Below, one piece after another: positions 28,145 through 37,228 of a stretch of 46,911 nt of DNA. Each line of letters opens with the position of its first letter. Position 1 is the stretch's first letter. The stretch spans positions 1 to 46,911 of the forward strand of contig NZ_VWXX01000033.1 in NCBI RefSeq assembly GCF_008632335.1, in the 5' to 3' direction. The position numbers and the translations under genes are program-made. Under the pieces are notes generated by a model that was not told the DNA's origin, did not search any database, and was given only the letters and a program-made list of their open reading frames with translations. The DNA comes from Thiohalocapsa marina. Its GTDB lineage: Bacteria; Pseudomonadota; Gammaproteobacteria; Chromatiales; Chromatiaceae.

Positions 28145-29227
28145 TCACTTCCAGCCGGCGCGGTCCATCAGCCGGACGGCCTCGCCGTTCAGCGCACCCA
28201 GTTGGTCCAGCGTCAGCGTATCGGCCTTAAAGCGGCCCCACTTGGCCAGCACGGGGCTGACGTCGATAGATTCGACTACCGGATATTCGCCGTTGGCCTC
28301 GGCGTACCAGGCCTGGGACTCCGGGCTGACCAGGAATTCCATCAACCGGATGGCCGCGTCCCTGTTCCTGGCGGCCTTGGTCACGGCGGCCCCGCTGACA
28401 TTGACGTGTGTGCCGCGCCCGTCACCCTGGCCGGGCTGATTCGGCCAGAAGATGGCCATCTGCAGCGCCGGCTCGCGCTCGGCGGGATCGTCGGATTCGA
28501 GCATGCCGGCCAGGTAGTAGGTGTTGGCCACGGCGAGATCGCACTGGCCCGCTGCGGCGGCCTTGATCTGGTCGCGGTCGCCGCCCTTGGGCGGTCGCGC
28601 CATGTTGGCCACCAGTGCCCGCGCCCAGGCCTCGGTAGCGTCGGCGCCATTGGCGGTGATCATCGACGCCACCAGCGACTGGTTGTAGATGTTGCTCGAT
28701 GAGCGGATGCAGATGCGGCCCTTCCATTCGGGCGCCGCCAGCGCCTCGTAGGTGGACAGCTCCGCCGGATCGACCCGGCCCTTGACGTACAGGATGGGCC
28801 GGGCGCGCAGCGAGAGTCCATACCAGTGTCCCTGCGGGTCGCGGTAGCTGGCGGGGATGGCCGTGGTCAGGGCGTCGGATGTGATGGCCTGGGTGACGCC
28901 GGCCTCCTTGGCCCGGTGCAGGTTGCCGGCATCCACGGTCAGCAACAGGTCGGCGGGGCTGTTGACGCCCTCGCTGCGCAGCCGTTGCAGCAGGGCGTCC
29001 GCCTTGCCGGTGACCAGGTTCACCTGGATGCCGGTGGCGTCGGTGAAGCGGTCCAGCAGGGGCCGGATCAGGTCTTCCTTGCGGGCGGAGTACAGGTTGA
29101 CCTCTTCGATGGCGAGGGCGCTGGCGGGCGGGAGGGTCAGCGCCAGTGCGACAGCGACCAGTGGCACCTGGGTCAGGAAACGCCGCCGGGCGGACGAATG
29201 GCGGGGTCTGGAGAAGGCGTAGAACAT
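28145..29227 (-). CDS. Fe(III) ABC transporter periplasmic binding protein (FutA/FbpA-like)
   Basis: 360 residues. The N terminus has the twin-arginine pattern RRRFLTQ followed by a hydrophobic stretch ending ASALA, so export by the Tat pathway is likely, as known for cyanobacterial FutA2. The mature protein begins IEEVNLYSARKEDLIRPLLDRF and contains SSSNIYNQS and NTYYLAGML, the segments that carry the iron-binding tyrosines in this family. It would capture ferric iron in the periplasm. No permease or ATPase gene stands next to it, so its transporter is elsewhere. A Fur-like box lies about 112 bases upstream of its start, in the region shared with divergent sufB. Confidence 0.92.
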   Translation of the reverse strand: MFYAFSRPRHSSARRRFLTQVPLVAVALALTLPPASALAIEEVNLYSARKEDLIRPLLDRFTDATGIQVNLVTGKADALLQRLRSEGVNSPADLLLTVDAGNLHRAKEAGVTQAITSDALTTAIPASYRDPQGHWYGLSLRARPILYVKGRVDPAELSTYEALAAPEWKGRICIRSSSNIYNQSLVASMITANGADATEAWARALVANMARPPKGGDRDQIKAAAAGQCDLAVANTYYLAGMLESDDPAEREPALQMAIFWPNQPGQGDGRGTHVNVSGAAVTKAARNRDAAIRLMEFLVSPESQAWYAEANGEYPVVESIDVSPVLAKWGRFKADTLTLDQLGALNGEAVRLMDRAGWK

Positions 29228-29622
29228 GCGACAGCACTCCTAAATGATTGGCCGTATTGCAATTGTGATCCCTTGCCCGTTGCACACCGGCGGCACGCTG
29301 GCGTCAGGGGCGGGCCGGCAGGACACCAGGCTCGCTAAAATAATGCGAACCATTAGCGTTTTCAACCATAAATTCCCGCATTTATTCTCCGGGCGCACAG
29401 GGGCATGCGCCCTGTCTGGCCCTTGAAACCTGTTGCGACCGTTATGATTTAACCCTCACTGAAGAGATCGCCCGGCCCAGATCGGTGAAGATCGCCGGCT
29501 TGATTCCCGGCATCGCCGCCGCACCATAAACCAAGTAAACTGCTCAGTTTTCGCCCCCGGATCAATGGTCCCGGCTTTCGGACCACCGGGCCATGGCGCC
29601 AGGCAGACAGTTGGAGACAGTC
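29228..29622. other. Divergent intergenic region between futA-like gene and sufB
   Basis: This 395-base gap contains one clear site, the Fur-like box at 29339-29357. AT-rich patches lie around 29445 (TTATGATTTAA) and 29526 (ATAAACCAAG), either of which could hold a -10 box for sufB, but I cannot assign a convincing -35. No gene or repeat is visible. Confidence 0.5.
29339..29357. promoter_or_regulatory. Fur-like box
   Basis: The core TAATG-N5-CATTA (29341-29355) is exactly the inverted repeat of the classical Fur box, and the 19-base site agrees with the consensus at 14 positions by my count. It lies between the iron-binding protein gene and the suf operon, both expected to respond to iron. 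The distance to either start is somewhat long, so the regulated promoter is not certain. Confidence 0.6.
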
Positions 29623-31101
<1,479 letters not shown>

Positions 31102-31110
<9 letters not shown>

Positions 31111-31248
31111 TCCGATTCGGCGCTTGCCGTGTGGGGCAAGACGCCCCGCCATGTTCGGCGGCGCAGGCCGCTGATCATGCAGCGAATCGGGCGCTGAACA
31201 TTCGCATCGTCTGCTGATTTTGGGCCCTGTTCAGCATCAGGGACGCCC
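31102..31248 (+). repeat. Decayed copy of the 152-bp hairpin element (copy C)
   Basis: This stretch aligns with the element at 40885-41036 in the same orientation. Shared blocks include GTG.GGGGCA.GA.GCCCCGCCAT (31129-31152), GCCGCTGA, ATCG..TGCTGATTT and ATCAG near the right end. The first 60 bases after 31129 agree at roughly three of four positions by eye, the rest less. The left end GGCTGAT overlaps the sufB stop codon. It fills nearly all of the 201 bases between sufB and sufC, whereas sufC and sufD overlap. Confidence 0.7.
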
Positions 31249-31311
31249 ATGGATCAGCAGCTGCCTGAAGAACCTGGCGCATCGCGCCAACGCAACGATT
31301 GGGGTCGTAAC

Positions 31312-32067
31312 ATGTTGTCTGTCAAAGGCCTGATGGCCGAAGTTGGGGGCAAGGAGATTCTCAGGGGCCTGGACCTGGAGGTGGCTCCGGGTGAAATACA
31401 CGCCATCATGGGGCCGAACGGCTCCGGCAAGAGCACCTTCGCCCACGTCCTGTCGGGTCGTGAGGGTTACACCGTCACCGGCGGCAGTGTCACCTTCGAC
31501 GGCAGGGACCTGCTGGAACTCGAGCCTGAAGAGCGTGCCTGCGTGGGCCTGTTCCTGGCGTTCCAGTACCCGGTGGAACTGCCCGGCGTCAACAACACCT
31601 ATTTCCTCAAGGCTGCCCTGAATGCGATGCGCAAGTACCGCGGCGAGCCGGAGCTGGATGCGGTGTCGTTCATGCGCCTGATGAAGGACAAGCTGAAGAT
31701 TCTGCATCTGGATGACAGCCTGCTGAAGCGGCCGGTGAACTTCGGCTTTTCCGGCGGCGAGAAGAAGCGCAATGAGATCTTCCAGATGGCGCTGCTGGAG
31801 CCCAAGCTGGCCATCCTGGACGAGACCGATTCGGGACTGGACATCGATGCCCTGCGCATCGTCGCCGACGGCGTCAACGCCCTGCGCAGTCCGGAGCGGT
31901 CCATGATCGTCGTCACCCACTACCAGCGGTTGCTGGACTACATCCAGCCCGACCATGTGCATGTGCTGGCCAAGGGGCGGATCATCCGTTCCGGCGGCAA
32001 GGACCTGGCGCTGGAGCTGGAAGACAAGGGCTACGGCTGGATCGTCGAGGAAGAGGCGGCGGCATGA
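31312..32067 (+). CDS. sufC: Fe-S cluster assembly ATPase SufC
   Basis: 251 residues, soluble ABC-type ATPase that drives conformational change in SufBC2D. Walker A GPNGSGKST, the Suf-specific QYPVELPGVNN, signature NFGFSGGEKKRNEIFQM, Walker B LAILDETDSGLDIDAL and the H-loop VTHYQRLL are present. ATG 31312 gives MLSVKGLMAEVGG, the family start. The frame is open from 31249, but those 21 residues come from the edge of the repeat element and are not SufC-like. The end overlaps the sufD start (ATGA). Confidence 0.96.
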   Translation: MLSVKGLMAEVGGKEILRGLDLEVAPGEIHAIMGPNGSGKSTFAHVLSGREGYTVTGGSVTFDGRDLLELEPEERACVGLFLAFQYPVELPGVNNTYFLKAALNAMRKYRGEPELDAVSFMRLMKDKLKILHLDDSLLKRPVNFGFSGGEKKRNEIFQMALLEPKLAILDETDSGLDIDALRIVADGVNALRSPERSMIVVTHYQRLLDYIQPDHVHVLAKGRIIRSGGKDLALELEDKGYGWIVEEEAAA

Positions 32068-33392
32068 GCACGACAACGCAAGCACAGACCAACGGTGTCT
32101 TCGACGCCTGGGTGGCCGACGGTGGCGACGCACCGGCCGGTCCGGACTGGCTGCAGGCCGCCCGTCGCGATGCCCGGGCGCGGATCGCCACCCAGGGCGC
32201 TCCCACGGCCAAGGCGGAGGGCTGGCGCTACACCGGCCTGCGTGACCTGATGCAGCAGGACTTCCAGCGCGTTCACGAGCCGGTCTCCGCGCTGCAGCCG
32301 GGCGACATCGACGAGGCCCTGATCCCCGGTCTCGACGCCCATCGCGTGGTGGTGGTCAACGGCCGTTATGTGCCCCAGCTATCGGCCCTTGGCACCCTGC
32401 CGACCGGTGTGCGCGTGGGCGGACTGCACGCTATGCTGCAGTCCGATCCGGCGGCCCTCGAAGGCCGGCTGACGCAGATCGCCGGCGCCGGCTGTCACGT
32501 CTTCGCGACATTGAACACCGCGGCCATGGACGACGGTCTGGTGCTGCTGCTGGAGCGGGGCGCGGTGCTGCAGCGGCCGATCGAGCTGATCCATCTTTCC
32601 GTAGGCATGGACGAGCCGCGCGTGGCCCAGCCGCGCCATCTGATCCACCTCGGCGACGGCGCCCAGGCGGAGGTGATCGAGCGCTACCTGAGTCTGGGCG
32701 ACTCACTGTATTGCACCAACTCCCTGCTGGAAATCGAGCTGGGGCGCGACGCGCTGCTCAGGCATCGGCGGATCCAGCTGGAAAGCCCGCACGCCTTCCA
32801 TATCACGGGCCTGTACCTGAGTCAGGGTGCGAACAGCCAGTACGACGGCGTCAACATCGGTCTGGGGTCCGCCTGGGCGCGCACCGATCTGGTGACCCGG
32901 TTCCGTGGCGAGCATGCCCGCTGCGACCTGTCCGGCCTCTATCTGGCGGGGGATCGGCAACTGGTGGACTACCACATGGACATCCGCCACGATCTGCCCA
33001 ACTGCGCCAGCAGCGAGAACTTCAAGGGCATCGTCCATGGCCGGGGCCGGGCGGTGTTCGACGGTCTGGTCTACGTGGCGCCGGGCGCCAGCAAGACGGA
33101 TGCGGCCATGTCCAACCGCAACCTGATGCTGTCGGAAAACGCCGAGGTGGATACCAAGCCGCAGCTGGAGATCTACAACGACGACGTCAAGTGCAGCCAT
33201 GGCACCACCGTCGGCCAGATCGAGCCGGAGATGTTGTTCTACCTGCGCTCGCGGGGCATCTCGGCGCCTCTGGCGCGGCGCATGCTTTGTCTGGGTTTCG
33301 CCGGCGAGATCATCGACGCCCTCGGCAATGAGGCCCTGCGGCAGCATGTGGCGGAGCAGGTCGGGCAGCGCCTGGAGCAGGCGCCGGTCTGA
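32064..33392 (+). CDS. sufD: Fe-S cluster assembly protein SufD
   Basis: 442 residues, paralogue of SufB and partner in the SufBC2D scaffold, needed for iron entry. A helical N-terminal part with TAKAEGWRYTGLRDL is followed by the beta-helix core (RHLIHLGDGAQAEVIERYLS, GLYLSQGANSQYDGVNI) and the C-terminal ATVGQIEPEMLFYLRSRGIS-like motif with the conserved histidine in KCSHGTTVG. Translation is coupled to sufC by a four-base overlap. Length and motifs are normal. Confidence 0.96.
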   Translation: MSTTTQAQTNGVFDAWVADGGDAPAGPDWLQAARRDARARIATQGAPTAKAEGWRYTGLRDLMQQDFQRVHEPVSALQPGDIDEALIPGLDAHRVVVVNGRYVPQLSALGTLPTGVRVGGLHAMLQSDPAALEGRLTQIAGAGCHVFATLNTAAMDDGLVLLLERGAVLQRPIELIHLSVGMDEPRVAQPRHLIHLGDGAQAEVIERYLSLGDSLYCTNSLLEIELGRDALLRHRRIQLESPHAFHITGLYLSQGANSQYDGVNIGLGSAWARTDLVTRFRGEHARCDLSGLYLAGDRQLVDYHMDIRHDLPNCASSENFKGIVHGRGRAVFDGLVYVAPGASKTDAAMSNRNLMLSENAEVDTKPQLEIYNDDVKCSHGTTVGQIEPEMLFYLRSRGISAPLARRMLCLGFAGEIIDALGNEALRQHVAEQVGQRLEQAPV

Positions 33393-33455
33393 GGCCGGTG
33401 CTGCATGGGTGCTCTGCCGGGTTCCGACTGTAACGGGTATTCAGGGGTTGACCAA

Positions 33456-33875
33456 ATGAACAGACTTGCGCGTTTCGCCGGGTTTGGGTCCGGACATGAA
33501 CAGGGCGTCGATCGCGATCAGCCAGACGCCACCGTAGCCAGCACCGAGGTCGATGTCGAGCGGATGTCTTCCGAGGAGCTGCGCGAGCCCATCATCGCTG
33601 CCTTGCGCCAGGTGCATGACCCCGAGATTCCGGTCAACATCTACGACCTGGGGCTGATCTACGAGATCGACATCGCCGGCAACGGTAATGTGCACATCGA
33701 CATGACCCTGACGGCGCCGGCCTGTCCGGTGGCCGGCATGATGCCGGTCATGGTTCGGGACGCGGTGGCGCGGGTCGAAGGCGTCGGCGAGGTGGATGTG
33801 GAACTTGTCTGGGATCCGCCCTGGAGCCAGGAGAAGATGTCGGAAGAGGCGCTGCTGACCCTGGGGATGATGTGA
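33456..33875 (+). CDS. sufT: SufT, DUF59/MIP18-family Fe-S maturation protein
   Basis: 139 residues. The domain begins near residue 38 and has HDPEIPVNIYDLGLIYEI, LTAPACPVAGMMP and VELVWDPPWSQEKMSEEA, all diagnostic of SufT. These proteins help transfer Fe-S clusters to targets, lipoyl synthase among them in other bacteria, and lipA is in this window. The first 35 residues are not conserved. ATG 33456 follows AGGGG, and an upstream in-frame ATG at 33405 is less likely. It lies 63 bases after sufD. Its last 128 bases are overlapped, on the other strand, by the tail of the AI-2E family gene. Confidence 0.93.
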   Translation: MNRLARFAGFGSGHEQGVDRDQPDATVASTEVDVERMSSEELREPIIAALRQVHDPEIPVNIYDLGLIYEIDIAGNGNVHIDMTLTAPACPVAGMMPVMVRDAVARVEGVGEVDVELVWDPPWSQEKMSEEALLTLGMM

Positions 33876-35166
33876 CCGGACCGTCGGCGGATATCGCAGC
33901 CGCTGACGTGTCCGGTCGGCCCGCCGCCGGGTCGACGCTTTCCGGTCCGACACCTTCCGGGTCGACTTTCTCCGAGTCGACTTTCTCCGGGCCGATTTTC
34001 TCTGGGCCAACCTCCTCTGGACCAGCGCTGAATTCCGGCGCAGCCACGTCGTCCGTCAGGATGGTCGCCGGCTGCTCCACGCCCACGCTCACCGTGGCCG
34101 ACGGCGTGCGGCCCACCGCCGGCAGCAGGTCCTTGAATGCCACGCCGTAGATCTCCCAGAGGGTGAGAAACAGCGACGCGATCAGCGGGCCGATCAGCAG
34201 TCCGCTCATGCCGAACATGAACAGCCCGCCCAGGGTGCCGAAGAAGATCATCAGTTCATGCATGTTGGTGTCCTTTCCCACCAGCACCGGTCGCAGCAGA
34301 TTGTCCACGCTGCCGACCACGATGGCGCAGAACAGGAACAACCCGGCACCGGCGGCGACATTGCCCTGAAACACCAGGATCAATGACGCGGGTACCCAGA
34401 TCACCGCGGAGCCGATGCCGGGCACGATCGACAGCACGGCCATCACCGTGCCCCAGAACACCGCATTGCCCACCCCGGCCACGGCAAACGCCAGGCCCGC
34501 CAGCGTTCCCTGCAGCAACCCGATCAGCAGCGTGCCCTTGACCATGGCGCGGGTCACGGACGTGAACTTCTCCAGCATCAGGCGCTCGTCGCTGTCCTCC
34601 AGCGGCAGGTAGTACAGGATGGCGTCCACCACCTTCTTGCCGTCCAGCAGGAAGAAAAACAGCGTGTAACAGAACACCAGGGTCATGAACAGGAAGTTGG
34701 CGGTGCCGACAGCGACACTGGACAGGCCACCCACCAGCAGGGCGCCTGCCGCCTCGATGGACTCGGCCGCTTTCTGCCGCAGCTGATCCTCGTACGGCAT
34801 CAGTTCCTCCCAGTACGGCAGCCGGTGCAACCAGTCGGCCAGCGTGCTGGGCTCCTTGAGGAAGGTGGTGGCCACGGGCACCACGGACTGCCCCACGTTC
34901 ACCGCCTGGCCAACGAAGATGCCGGTCAGCACCACCAGGGGGATCAGCACCATGAACAACAACAGCAGCAGCGTGGCGAACGAGGCCAGGTAGCGATTGC
35001 CGCCGAATGTGCCAGTCAGCCGGACGAACAGCGGGTGGCTCATGGCAGCAAAGAGCGCAGCCATGAAGATCGCCAGCAGAAAGGACTGGATCATGGCCAG
35101 GAACAGCAGGGATATGCCGGCCACCAGCATCAGCAGCACGGTCTTGTTGATGGTTTCCTTGTGCAT
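33748..35166 (-). CDS. AI-2E family permease (YdiK/PerM type) with repeat-bearing tail
   Basis: 472 residues. The first 340 or so form the usual eight-helix AI-2E/UPF0118 membrane domain, with VGSVDNLLRPVLVGKDTNMHELMIFFGTLGGL as family hallmark (around 278-312). Members export various small molecules or act as Na+/H+ antiporters; the substrate here is unknown. The tail from about 345 on is unusual: a six-unit pentapeptide repeat of the form [GD]PE-K-V (about 382-412), then a Pro/Ser/Arg-rich end. The last 42 residues are encoded antisense to sufT. The final part of the frame may not be conserved. Confidence 0.88.
   Translation of the reverse strand: MHKETINKTVLLMLVAGISLLFLAMIQSFLLAIFMAALFAAMSHPLFVRLTGTFGGNRYLASFATLLLLLFMVLIPLVVLTGIFVGQAVNVGQSVVPVATTFLKEPSTLADWLHRLPYWEELMPYEDQLRQKAAESIEAAGALLVGGLSSVAVGTANFLFMTLVFCYTLFFFLLDGKKVVDAILYYLPLEDSDERLMLEKFTSVTRAMVKGTLLIGLLQGTLAGLAFAVAGVGNAVFWGTVMAVLSIVPGIGSAVIWVPASLILVFQGNVAAGAGLFLFCAIVVGSVDNLLRPVLVGKDTNMHELMIFFGTLGGLFMFGMSGLLIGPLIASLFLTLWEIYGVAFKDLLPAVGRTPSATVSVGVEQPATILTDDVAAPEFSAGPEEVGPEKIGPEKVDSEKVDPEGVGPESVDPAAGRPDTSAAAISADGPVTSSPGSAAPLPTSSPGSRADPRQVPHPPRRRLRPAPPRPEP
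33929..34018 (-). repeat. Tandem 15-bp repeat inside the AI-2E family gene, six units
   Basis: Six in-frame copies of a 15-base unit of the form GGGTCGACTTTCTCC (+ strand) with single-base changes. They encode pentapeptides such as GPEKV, DSEKV, DPEGV and GPESV. Because the unit is a multiple of three, gain or loss of units keeps the frame. Confidence 0.85.
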
Positions 35167-35289
35167 GGTCTGGCTCCCGGCGTCGCGAATAGTTGAGTAT
35201 TTTCATGGATTATGGCCGGCACTGGGCGACAGAATGTGCATAACGTCATGGTCGTCGTGGCCGTCATCGCTCAAAAGAGGCAATGTACC

Positions 35290-35733
35290 TTGGACAGCTT
35301 TACCAGAAATTACACCATTGTATTGGTCGCCATCCTGCTCGGTCTGCTTGCCTGGTGGGGCTCGTCGGTCTGGCAGCCGCGGGTCTGGGAATTGAATGAC
35401 CTGCTGGAGGCGGACGCCGAACTGGCCGACTATCCCTACCAGTTCCGGCTGGTCAGGCTTGACGGCGGCGTGGCGACCCTGTCGACGCCCCGCTCATTCC
35501 AGTTTCCGGCCGTGCGCTTCCTGCAGCTGATCCATCCCGAACTGGCGGGTCAGTCTCAGGATGATCCGGGCATGATGGCCGCGCAGCAAGACCTCATCGA
35601 TCATCAGAAGCGCGCCCAGGGCCTGATGCTGGCGCAGCCGGATGTGCAGCGGGTGGACTGGGAACTGGATGTGAAATGGCTCAGCGATCACGGCGTGCAT
35701 GCGCCGTCAGCCGGATCGTCTGCGATGCGTTGA
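35290..35733 (+). CDS. Conserved membrane-anchored protein of unknown function
   Basis: About 147 residues from TTG 35290, which stands behind AAAGAGG at a suitable distance. ATG 35248 or 35212 would extend it without a ribosome binding site. One membrane helix near the N terminus (YTIVLVAILLGLLAWWG) is followed by a soluble part with WELNDLLEADAELADYPYQFRLVRL, STPRSFQFPAVRFLQLIHPEL and a C-terminal VQRVDWELDVKWLSDHGV. I know this type as a small conserved protein of gammaproteobacteria without an assigned function. It is divergent from the AI-2E permease gene. Confidence 0.75.
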   Translation: MDSFTRNYTIVLVAILLGLLAWWGSSVWQPRVWELNDLLEADAELADYPYQFRLVRLDGGVATLSTPRSFQFPAVRFLQLIHPELAGQSQDDPGMMAAQQDLIDHQKRAQGLMLAQPDVQRVDWELDVKWLSDHGVHAPSAGSSAMR

Positions 35734-36297
35734 CTTTTCATGCCGAGCCGGGGCCTCCGAGACGGCCGCCCTGGCCTTGTGGTGGTAAGTCTCCATTGAA
35801 AAACTGCGCGTTTTCAGGCAGCGTACGCATCCTCGTGGTAGGACCGGGCTGGAGTCCGGCCGGCAGGACCTGCGCTGATGTCCGCTGGTGAACCGGCGTG
35901 CCAGGCCCAACATCAGGCCTTGTGCGACATCACGCGCCGAACACATCGGCCCCGGATCGGTATCGGTGACCCTGTTGGCGATTCGATCCACCAGGCCGGT
36001 CTGCCGGCTTGGCCTGCCTGATCGGCCAGCCGGATCGGTCCGACAACCTTTAGGCCACCGACTCTGGCCTGCCAGTGTAGTGCATCGGCTTTGATCATCG
36101 GTGCAGGTTGTCGGTGCAGTCCGGCCGATCCGTTTGCCAGTTCTGGCTGCCGATCTCGAACCAGCGGCCCTGGGTCATCGTTCGGGTTGCCAGCCGGGCC
36201 GCCAGTCAGGCCCGCCGGACCGAACTGCGGTTTTTCAGCTTTTGAATACGCCCTGAGACGACGCGCGGGTGCCGCGCAAGAATGAGGTACGAAGATC
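35734..36297. other. 564-base intergenic region with inverted repeats
   Basis: No convincing gene. It holds a hairpin TGAAAA-N7-TTTTCA around 35798-35816 that may end the gene upstream. Another long imperfect inverted repeat has its left arm at 36031-36048 (CGGATCGG...CCGACAACC) and its right arm at 36106-36132, which carries the complementary blocks with a ten-base bulge. Many short repeats of the GGCC/CCGG kind occur throughout. The region leads to the GTG start of the Ala/Pro/Glu-rich gene. Confidence 0.5.
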
Positions 36298-37188
36298 GTG
36301 ACTAACCCACTTCCCTGGCTTGCCAAGCAGTTCTCGACGCTTGGCAAAGACGATATCGGAACCCTCCTGGTGAAGGGCACCGTCGCCTTCATCGTGGTCG
36401 GTGTGCTTTACCTGCTGCTCGGCAGCGGCGGCGGCCCTGCGGCACCCACGCCGGACCAGATCCGCGCCAACCTGGCACGCATCGGCCAGGTCGAGCTGGC
36501 TGCGCCGCCGGCCCCCGCCCCTGCGGCACCGGCCAAGGTCGCCCCGGCGGAGCCGGCTCCAGAACCAGCCTCACAGCCGGCTGAAGAAACCGCTGCTGCG
36601 GCGGCCGCCGAGCCTGCGGCGGAAACGGATGCCGAGTCGGCTGCAGAGGCCGCTTCTGAGCCCGCACCAGAACCCACCTTGGAACAGGCCGCCGTCGAGC
36701 CGGAGGCAAAGCCGGAGCCGGCCGCCGAAGCAGTGCCGGAAGCCGTCGAGGCCGCTGCCGCGCCTGCGGCGGAGCCCCAGCCTGAATCGGCGTCTGCGGC
36801 GGCCCCAGAGGCAACGCCCGCTGACGTAACACCTGCTCCAGCCGCCGCTGAGACCGCCGATGCGGCAGCCGAAGCCGAAGCATCCGCCCCGGCAGTCGAA
36901 GTGTCTGCACAGCCCGCGCCGGTGGAGGAGCCAGCGACCGATGCGTCCGCTGGCGAGTCGGCGCCAGTCACCGAGTCGGCCGCCGCCGCACCAGCGGAGA
37001 CCGCTCCCGCAGCGGCGCCTGCTCCGGCCCCAGTTCCGGCCCCGGCCCCGGCCCCGGCCCCTGTCTACGTGATGCCGCTGTCACCGCCCGGCACCTTCAC
37101 CGTGCCTGTGGCCCCGCGTCCCATGGGGCCGACCCGTCCTGCTCCGCACTGGGCACCGCAGTTCTCGCCGATGCCGTCGTCGCGCTGA
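36298..37188 (+). CDS. Single-pass membrane protein with a long Ala/Pro/Glu-rich domain
   Basis: 296 residues, start GTG 36298 behind GAGG. The first 26 residues are polar (MTNPLPWLAKQFSTLGKDD), followed by one membrane helix (about 27-43, LVKGTVAFIVVGVLYLLL) and a short segment with TPDQIRANLARIGQVEL. Residues 68-255 consist almost only of Ala, Pro, Glu and Val in units such as PAEPAPEP and AEAVPEAVEA, ending in a PAPAP run. A distinct C-terminal end has aromatic and proline residues (VYVMPLSPPGTFTVPV, PHWAPQF). The RIGQVEL segment faintly recalls the RIKPVGQV of membrane cytochrome c5 proteins, but there is no CxxCH. I do not recognise a family. A spacer or wall-spanning role is possible. 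Confidence 0.75.
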   Translation: MTNPLPWLAKQFSTLGKDDIGTLLVKGTVAFIVVGVLYLLLGSGGGPAAPTPDQIRANLARIGQVELAAPPAPAPAAPAKVAPAEPAPEPASQPAEETAAAAAAEPAAETDAESAAEAASEPAPEPTLEQAAVEPEAKPEPAAEAVPEAVEAAAAPAAEPQPESASAAAPEATPADVTPAPAAAETADAAAEAEASAPAVEVSAQPAPVEEPATDASAGESAPVTESAAAAPAETAPAAAPAPAPVPAPAPAPAPVYVMPLSPPGTFTVPVAPRPMGPTRPAPHWAPQFSPMPSSR

Positions 37189-37206
37189 ACCGCGGCCGGA
37201 CTGGAT

Positions 37207-37228
37207 CTGACGCCGAACCGTGCGTCAG
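37207..37228. terminator. Hairpin between convergent genes
   Basis: CTGACGC (37207-37213) pairs perfectly with GCGTCAG (37222-37228) over an eight-base loop and touches the psd stop codon. It lies between two converging genes and may terminate both. Confidence 0.45.

Noticed and set aside
36298-37188. Ala/Pro/Glu-rich protein as a TonB homologue
   Set aside because: It has an N-terminal helix and a proline-rich middle, but the C-terminal TonB domain is missing and no exbBD genes are adjacent.
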